64,000 nucleotides of DNA from Ceratothoa steindachneri (lineage: Eukaryota > Arthropoda > Malacostraca > Isopoda > Cymothoidae). Shown one piece after another: positions 57,864 through 64,000 of the stretch. A program made the position numbers and the translations under genes. Each line of letters opens with the position of its first letter. Within the stretch, counting starts at the first letter, position 1. Location: NCBI GenBank assembly GCA_963969495.1, contig OZ018326.1, positions 149,201,806 through 149,265,805 of the forward strand, given 5' to 3'. The notes below the pieces were generated by a model that ran no database searches, was not told the origin of the DNA, and was given only the letters and a program-made list of their open reading frames with translations.

Positions 57864-58064
57864 TTAAAAAGCTATTTTTAGCAAACACAGTCTTTCCTAA
57901 GGCCCACAGAAGGAGCTCTCCTCAATTACACAAGAAGGAAACATTTAAAATAAGTGTTTTTTCAGATAGCAAATTTTAAGTGTTAAATTCTCGCGTATTA
58001 GGGAAGAGCTCCTTCCGAAGGCTTTGAGGATGACTGTGTTTGCTAACATAGCCTTTTAACCGCA
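57859..58064. mobile_element. 206-bp MITE with ~70-bp terminal inverted repeats, TA flanks
   Basis: It starts TGCGGTTAAAAAGCTATTTT, then TAGCAAACACAGT, and ends with the reverse complement of TGCGGTTAAAAGGCTATGTT and AGCAAACACAGT. TA lies on both sides (57,857-57,858 and 58,065-58,066). The arms include GAAGGAGCTCTCCTC and GGAAGGAGCTCTTCCC, the core shared with the MITEs near 31,000 and 44,200. It has no coding capacity. TA target and termini suggest mobilisation by a Tc1/mariner-type transposase. Confidence 0.85.
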
Positions 58065-58094
58065 TAATTAATCCTGTTACTGCAATACTTTTGC

Positions 58095-58097
<3 letters not shown>

Positions 58098-58179
<82 letters not shown>
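58098..58179. repeat. (TA)n microsatellite
   Basis: About 80 bp of TA repeat, 33 bp after the MITE. Confidence 0.95.
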
Positions 58180-58182
<3 letters not shown>

Positions 58183-60384
58183 ATAAAATGGGCTGATTTA
58201 AATTAATGAAGTCAGACCATCAACAAAGGCTGCTTGTGCATTGGATGCTTAGAGGCCAAATCAATATCACTTATTTTACTGGACATCTCAAAATCGGTAG
58301 TAAAGTGTATCAGCTGCATAAAAAACAATTCTAAATGTGAACGTCTCTTCTAACACTTTCTTGAGTATATGAATTCATACCATGTATGATTGTTGCTTCG
58401 CAATGAGGTAAAGATGTTATCTAAGGGAAATTGCGTGACAAGATTCATGGAACTGTTCGATATTCTTAGCGATTATTCACATGACAAACCTGAAATGAAT
58501 ATCTGTGTAAGTACATATTAATGGTATATATAGTATATCTCAGCTATTTAGGAGCGTCTTAGGTTAAGGTTAGATCCCAACCTTTTCCGAATTCTTCAGC
58601 CCGAGAGACAGAGGCCTATGAATGGATTAGTCCGTTATGAGTGTGTGTGAAATTATAAATACAGATCATAGTGCAATTAAGTTTCAGAGTGCAGTTTAGG
58701 TTGGCCAACGCTTAGCTATCTTAGAAGGTTCTCGAGTAATAGAAATGAAGTACAAAATATACTTTACTAATATGCAAATCATATATTTACAAAATTAAAG
58801 AGGGTTTTAAGTAAGGTATATAAACATAGGACTTGTACATGAGTCTAGGCTTCAAAGAGCGAGTTGGGCTGTGTGGACCGCCATGCACACAAACAGACAA
58901 ATGACAGATGGGAAGCTCAAAGGACCTTAAGCGTATGCGAAGCCAAATGACGTAGGTTTCAAAGAAGGAGGGGAGAGCTTGCCCAGGAGAGTTGCGCGTT
59001 GTGGTTAACTCGAAGATTTCGTTCGAGGGATTAATTCTGCCTTGATAGGGACGGCGCAGAGTCCAAAATAATAGTCTTTTGACGAATGACTATTAAACGA
59101 AATGAATTTAAATCTGTCCTTAGGATTTAGAAAAGCGAATCGAGAATTTGACGCGTGAAGTTCCGGTAACAGGTACCAATAAATATGGTTTTGAGTCACG
59201 AGAGTCCTAGGAGAATACATGGAGCTTGACGGGCTCTACAAATGTTTGGGAAGAACTACGGCGACAGGAAGATGGCAGATACTCACGGATCCAGGCGGTT
59301 ATTGGCGTCGAACGTTTTATAGGGGTGAAGCGGAGGGTCATTTTCACCGCGACTGAATACGGAGAGATCCAGTTGACAGACAATCACCGGGCGAGGTGAA
59401 ATTCGCCCGACAAACACCAACGCGGTATAATCCCAGACGAGACCTTTCATGCTCTTAAGCACATCTCAGCCTTTCGTGAATCGGGACTTCAACCCATCAT
59501 ATCCTTCGCGATTTGCGCCTTCGTTAGCGTGGATTAAAAAGATCGCTCAGATGTATCTTCTCTTTCTCTCCTTGAAAGGATTGATTGCGTGCCACAGTGA
59601 TAGATTCAAAGGCCAAGATATTTGCTTTCATCAAATTTTTGGAATTATGACAGAAAAATGCTTTTGATAAAATATTTCACCAATTTTCTTGGCTTAATAA
59701 GTGCAAGATAACTGATGCTGCTGGTTTTATTAGTGTGAATCATTTGAAAACAATATTATGTGATTTAGATACAGATTTACCGACCTAAATAAAGAATTTT
59801 CCAGCTCGGATAACTTAATGATTACTACCGGACCCCTCTGATCTAGCCATGTTTTATCAAGAAGAGCTGTCATAGATACAAAATTCAGATTATTACTAAA
59901 ACTCCCTTTATGTGGCTGTGTACTGAAATGGAGATAAAATTTGAAATGCCAGAAGTTTAGCAAGAAAACTCCTATTGACACTTCCGTTTTTATATTTGGA
60001 TGAAATGTGGTTGCAGTGCTGTAATTGACTTCTTAGTGAAGAAAAACAAATATAATTGATATCACAAAACAAGGAATTTAAGAATAAACCTAACAAAATT
60101 CATGCTTAGAATAAATGAACTTTTCGTTAAACATCAAGCACATTCATTTTATTAAATTGATTATTTATCTAAGATTGATATATTATGCTTTATATTCTTT
60201 TACTGATAGTAGATTTTATTTAATTTCATTGATTTGAATTTTTCAATTCTATTTTTTGTTTGAAGGATTGTATATTTTGTCGAATGATAAATTAGTGTAA
60301 TAAACTATATATTTACAGAATATACAATGTATATCTTTCATGAAGATGAAAGAATGATGAAAGAAATCTATTCGGAAGATTTTG
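58180..60384. other. Region without recognised gene; a GC-richer block at 58,850-59,560
   Basis: 58,850-59,560 is clearly richer in G and C than its surroundings but has no long frame. It could be a solo LTR or other non-coding element part, which I cannot show. Frames of 62-83 codons elsewhere carry no recognised motif. Confidence 0.45.
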
Positions 60385-60394
60385 GTGTCTTCCT

Positions 60395-60475
60395 CGTAGT
60401 ACATTAGTCTAAGGCTTGGTTTAATTGAGATCAAAGCAATTGCGCCCTGCCTCATTGTGCTTGGTTCGAATCCTA
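60395..60475 (+). other. Possible tRNA-Leu-derived (SINE-like) fragment
   Basis: GGTTCGAATCC at 60,463-60,473 is a perfect RNA polymerase III B box. TTAGTCTAAGGCTTGG about 60 bases upstream resembles the D-arm/A box of a Leu-type tRNA (GTGGTCTAAGGC). The T stem has two mispairs and no acceptor stem is visible, so this is not a working tRNA. It could be a decayed SINE head or chance. Confidence 0.3.
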
Positions 60476-60480
60476 ACCCC

Positions 60481-61144
60481 CTACGGTACTTTTGAAATTA
60501 GGAAATAACTATTTCCGAATTTTAAAATTATTCGCTTTATCTGTTTCTAAAGATATGCTGGATTTATTACAGAATAGAGTTTAATTTTTGACATCAGACG
60601 GGAAATAGCAAGTTTTAAGAATCTGAGGTGGGATATGGAGCAAAAACAATTAGGAAACACTGCCTTAAAGGTAATAAATTAATCATTTGGTTAATTATAA
60701 ATAAAGGAAGATAAACGAAGTTGATTCCGCTTGTAATAGACAATATTAATGCATATGAAATAATGTGGAAAATATAAACAAAATCAACAATTTACCGAGC
60801 TTCCAATATTAAGAAACAAAGTAAACGATATCTTACTAGAAGAATAAAGTTATTATTAGAGATCTGAAGGAAAATAATAGGTTTAAAATAAAATCAAGAG
60901 TACAAAAGTCAAGTAACTCAAAATCGATATAATACCAACCCCACAACTTCTGTTTCCAGAGGAGAAATCTCAGCTGCGAATAAAAGACAAAAGACTTTGA
61001 TGCATAATGTGAGACAGCATTAACCTCCTCTTCAATAGCAATGCATATGATGCCAAGAACAACTGAAATTTGACAGATTAATTATGAACCACACTATATT
61101 TCCAGATTTTTACTTTCTCATGCATTTTCACTTATATATATATA
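60481..61144. other. AT-rich spacer without recognised feature
   Basis: No frame, repeat or motif recognised. Confidence 0.55.
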
Positions 61145-62420
61145 TTTTTTTTTTCATAGCTGGAGCATATCTCCCACAGACGGGGTGGCGCATGACCAGA
61201 GACACTTACAGTCCACCATTTGCCTACATTATCAGCTGCTTAACTAAGGTGACCCGCCTACTACATTTTCACATCCATTATCAGAGTCCGGCTATACGGT
61301 TTTACTTGAAAACCTCATTATTTGTGTTTGTATGTCACCTTACACAGCTCATTTTCCCCTAACCATTCGTCTCCATCCATTCCTATCCCTAGCACACCCT
61401 TCTAGAATAGATGATACTGGATGTTCAGGCCCCATACGGTAAGGACATCTCTCGTACACTCCATCCACCCCCTTCTCCAAAGCCTACGCTGTATCTTTAC
61501 TATCACTCAAGACATATACTGATTACCAGCCTTTCATCCCCCATTCTCTCTTGGTAACCATACCATTTCATCACACCGATATTAGCTCTTTCAAACAAAC
61601 TCATTTTACTTCCACTTTTCTCTCGCACTCTTTCATCCCTGACCCTGTGAATCAACATTACACCACAAATACTTTTCTGACATTTCATTTCCATAACTTC
61701 AACCTTCCGCCTTTCGTACGCACTCGCCTACCGAGTTTCATATAACTAAAGAGCAGTTGGAACTAGAACTTCCTCATACAATCTCATTTGCGCCTGCCTA
61801 CTCATTCGCTTCCCTTTCGTAAGATTCCTTATCGGACCATATGCTTGCACTCACTCTTCCAGATGCCATATCCACACCCAGATAATTAAAACTCTGCACT
61901 TCTTCCAGCCTCCTCCATTTTAGACTCACTTGCAGCTCACTCATTCATTCCCTAGTGGAACACATTACCTTACTTTTGCTTCCATTCACAATGAGCTTCC
62001 TTATATCACACATAATCCCAAATGCATCGACAAGTGCATGTAGTTTCTCTATAGAGTCAGCCATCAGCACTAAATCATCCGCAAACAACAATTGTTCTAT
62101 CTTGAACATCTCTCCATTTTCCCTCACAAATTCTGCACCCCTACTCCACACTCTTGCTCTCACCTCTATCAAAACGCCATCCATATACAGATCAAACAGC
62201 AAGGGTGAGATCACGCATACTTATCTGAGTCCAGTTTTTGCACTGAGTGAGTCACATTTCTTTTTCGCAACCCTCACACATCCTTTACATTCATCATTAA
62301 AAGCTTTTAATAGCTTTTCTACTGTGCATTCAATTCCAAGCATTCTCAACTCATTCCAGATCCCCTTTCGGTTTACTCTGTCATACACTTTTTCCAGATC
62401 CATAAATGTCATGAACACAT
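61145..62420 (-). mobile_element. 5'-truncated non-LTR retrotransposon, reverse strand, with poly-A
   Basis: The minus strand reads RT motifs from 62,418 down to about 61,350, then a 3' UTR, and ends in ten A residues (T-run at 61,145-61,154 on the plus strand) followed by TATATA. The RT N-terminus and endonuclease are missing, the usual 5' truncation of LINEs. Clade uncertain; the RT style resembles LINEs common in crustaceans. Confidence 0.75.
61350..62418 (-). pseudogene. Reverse transcriptase C-terminal part of the truncated LINE
   Basis: Minus-strand frame 62,221-62,418: FMDLEKVYDRVNRKGIWNEL (motif A) and ECKGCVRVAKKKCDSLSAKT. Frame 61,945-62,214: ISPLLFDLYMDGVLIEVRAR (after motif B), QLLFADDLVLMADSIEKL (motif C, FADD intact) and KLIVNGSKSKVM. 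Then LKWRRLEEVQSFNYLGVDMA near 61,900, and pieces down to the Arg/Trp-containing C-terminus RNGWRRM near 61,380. A frameshift near 62,218 removes part of motif B, and there are further stops in the C-terminal part. Confidence 0.82.
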
Positions 62421-62724
62421 TTTTATTCTTTCCAGGAAATTATCACATATATTCTAGCTCTATATGGCCTACTTATCATTTTTCTAAAAAAAAAAGTTAG
62501 ATAAAAATTAGACATTTTTGGTTCGTAAATGATAAATTTCTTGTTATTTTTTTTATTAAAAATTAACATTTTGGTGGGTTTGTTGCCTGAAAGCAACACT
62601 ATGCTCCTGGTATACACAATTTCAAATAGGAAATGAAACTAAACTGTTGATCATATTCATAAAAGACTCGTAATTATAATGATAATCCTACTTTTAGTAA
62701 ATAGTATAGTTTTAATCTAAAAAT
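62421..62724. other. AT-rich spacer between the LINE and piggyBac, with a short palindrome
   Basis: TGTTGC (62,581-62,586) pairs with GCAACA (62,593-62,598). It may belong to the terminal region of the piggyBac element, whose end I could not place. Confidence 0.45.
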
Positions 62725-64000
62725 TTAAATGTAATCAAATAAAAACCGTATTTTTTTAAATGTTAATAAAAATGCCTTACCCAAAGGAATATAAATAGCA
62801 TCACAACGATAAAGTAGCAAAGACTCTACAAATATCATATCCAAGAAATGCCAAAATAACTTGTGATACAATTTTTTCGATCTTACCAGTATTCTGTAAA
62901 GTGCCATAAGCGAATCTAGAAGTTCAACACCCCTCTTATATTTGTTGTGGATTGTCATGGCTAACGCGCATTGCACATCAATATGTTGTTTTACTTCTGA
63001 ATCCTATTGGTTTTTGGATAGACTGCAGCATAGGAACTCAAAGTTACACGTTTGTTTTAATATCACTCTATTGCTCTAAGTTCTACATCGTTTACTGGTG
63101 CTACTTCTATTACTACTGATCCTCAGCAATGTTATTTTCATTAACTTATCTTATGGCATATCACATTCAGGAAGTCTATTTTGGCGTAGAGTCCCTAAAG
63201 AACTAATTCCTTGCCTCCATAAGGTTGCTTGAAGAGAGGGATGTTGAACCAATTATCAAAATATACTTTGTGTCAAACTCCTTTAGGTATTAGTTGTAGA
63301 AGGTTTAGCACAATATTACCACCAGCTTTATGATCTGTTTGGTCGGGAACAGCAGTAATTTCACCTATATAAATCTAAAAGTTATAAACTAGGCCATCCA
63401 ATCCAGAGAGCACAAATATTTTGTATTCCCATTTCTTAGGTTTCTTGGAGTTATATGTTCGAGTACTGGAAGCTCCTTGGTAGGGTACAACTTGTTCATC
63501 AATGGAAAGATTTTCTGCTGGCAGAATACTGGTCACTTTGTCATAAAATGAATCAATAACAGGTCTTGTTTATAAATCTTGTCTGAACAATCGTCAGGAC
63601 GTGTCGAATTCTCATTACAATGAAGGTTATGATTTATTCACTCAAATCTTTGAAGGGGCATGATGTCGGCTATTTTATCAACTCCGAGAAAAAAACGTCA
63701 TTACCACCTAGCCTTAGGAAATTTTATTAGACACATAGCATATAAAATACCTATTAACTGTTTTAATTCAGATTTCGTGAGCTGCAATGGTTTTGAAGGA
63801 TAATTTAAATCGCATAATTATTTGACTCTTTCACTAATTTTGTAATTTAATTCCTATCGAGCAATTCTCTATAATAGTCCATTGGTTGTTTTACTGTACC
63901 ATCTGCTGAACAGATCTGACCTTTGAAATCGGATCCTACAGATGAGACATCTCTCGAGTCCTTCGTTTTCCAAGTGTAGATTTTATCCTACCTCACCCAG
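62725..64000 (-). pseudogene. piggyBac transposase, running off the window
   Basis: The minus strand from 64,000 down: QPMDYYRELL near 63,880, SKPLQLTKSELKQLIGILYA (63,730-63,800), DCSDKIYKQDLLLIHFM (63,540-63,600), LSIDEQVVPYQGASSTRTYN (first catalytic Asp, 63,450-63,515), KPKKWEYKIFVLSGLDGLVY, KAGGNIVLNLLQLIPKG, KVYFDNWFNIPLFK (second Asp, 63,225-63,275), and in frame 62,725-62,976 YKRGVELLDSLMALYRILVR, KLYHKLFWHFLDM and the C-terminal helix. The Asp usually seen in the GGVDxxD block is Glu here. Stops and frameshifts interrupt it, so it is not functional as read. piggyBac transposases cut at TTAA and excise precisely. Confidence 0.85.

Noticed and set aside
61955..62500. 181-codon plus-strand frame
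   Set aside because: It lies opposite the minus-strand RT with FADD and is Ser-rich shadow sequence.

Overview
This is eukaryotic nuclear DNA, AT-rich, with no bacterial features (no operons, no ribosome binding sites, no CRISPR). It reads as a stretch of a large, repeat-laden invertebrate genome, most likely an arthropod and plausibly a decapod crustacean. That placement is inferred from the mix of transposable elements (Penelope-like elements with GIY-YIG domains, I-type LINEs with RNase H, CR1, RTE/BovB-like, piggyBac, several mariner lineages) and from the very abundant long (TA)n arrays. I found no convincing host gene. Almost every coding signal is a decayed mobile element.

Layout. 1-4,740: decayed reverse-strand I-type LINE (copy A) running off the left edge. 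4,773-6,572: Tc1/mariner-family element rearranged into inverted halves, flanked by TA. 8,760-10,190: Penelope-like element (PLE-2) with a 228-bp RT segment duplicated as an inverted repeat. 11,035-18,780: second PLE (PLE-1), split inside its GIY-YIG domain by a 5.3-kb I-type LINE (copy B, 12,401-17,682) with a perfect 13-bp target-site duplication and poly-A tail. 21,061-25,080: CR1-type LINE. 26,150-27,800: Ty3/gypsy RT remnant, then a reverse-strand mariner remnant (27,890-28,520). 30,917-31,270: foldback MITEs; 31,688-32,690: 120-bp tandem repeat and a GGT-rich minisatellite. 33,364-34,292: internally deleted mariner with both termini. 36,088-42,045: LTR retrotransposon whose integrase lies upstream of RT/RNase H, the unusual order known from Gmr1-like Ty3/gypsy elements. 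42,820-43,345: third PLE fragment. 43,400-44,350: simple repeats, a segmental duplication and another MITE. 46,003-46,426: fragment of a widespread transposon-associated protein. 48,470-48,970: RTE/BovB-like LINE tail. 51,130-53,220: I-type LINE copy C. 57,259-58,064: hairpin and a 206-bp MITE. 61,145-62,420: reverse-strand LINE 3' end with poly-A. 62,725-64,000: piggyBac transposase, reverse strand, running off the right edge.

Nothing here works as a pathway. The elements relate by insertion history: PLE-1 was hit by LINE copy B while its RT/GIY-YIG frame was still open, and MITE ends sit beside (TA)n arrays, which offer TA targets. All retroelements carry stops, frameshifts, deletions or lost catalytic residues, so none looks autonomous. 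Boundaries given as round numbers are approximate. Domain calls rest on motif recognition by eye, without database searches.
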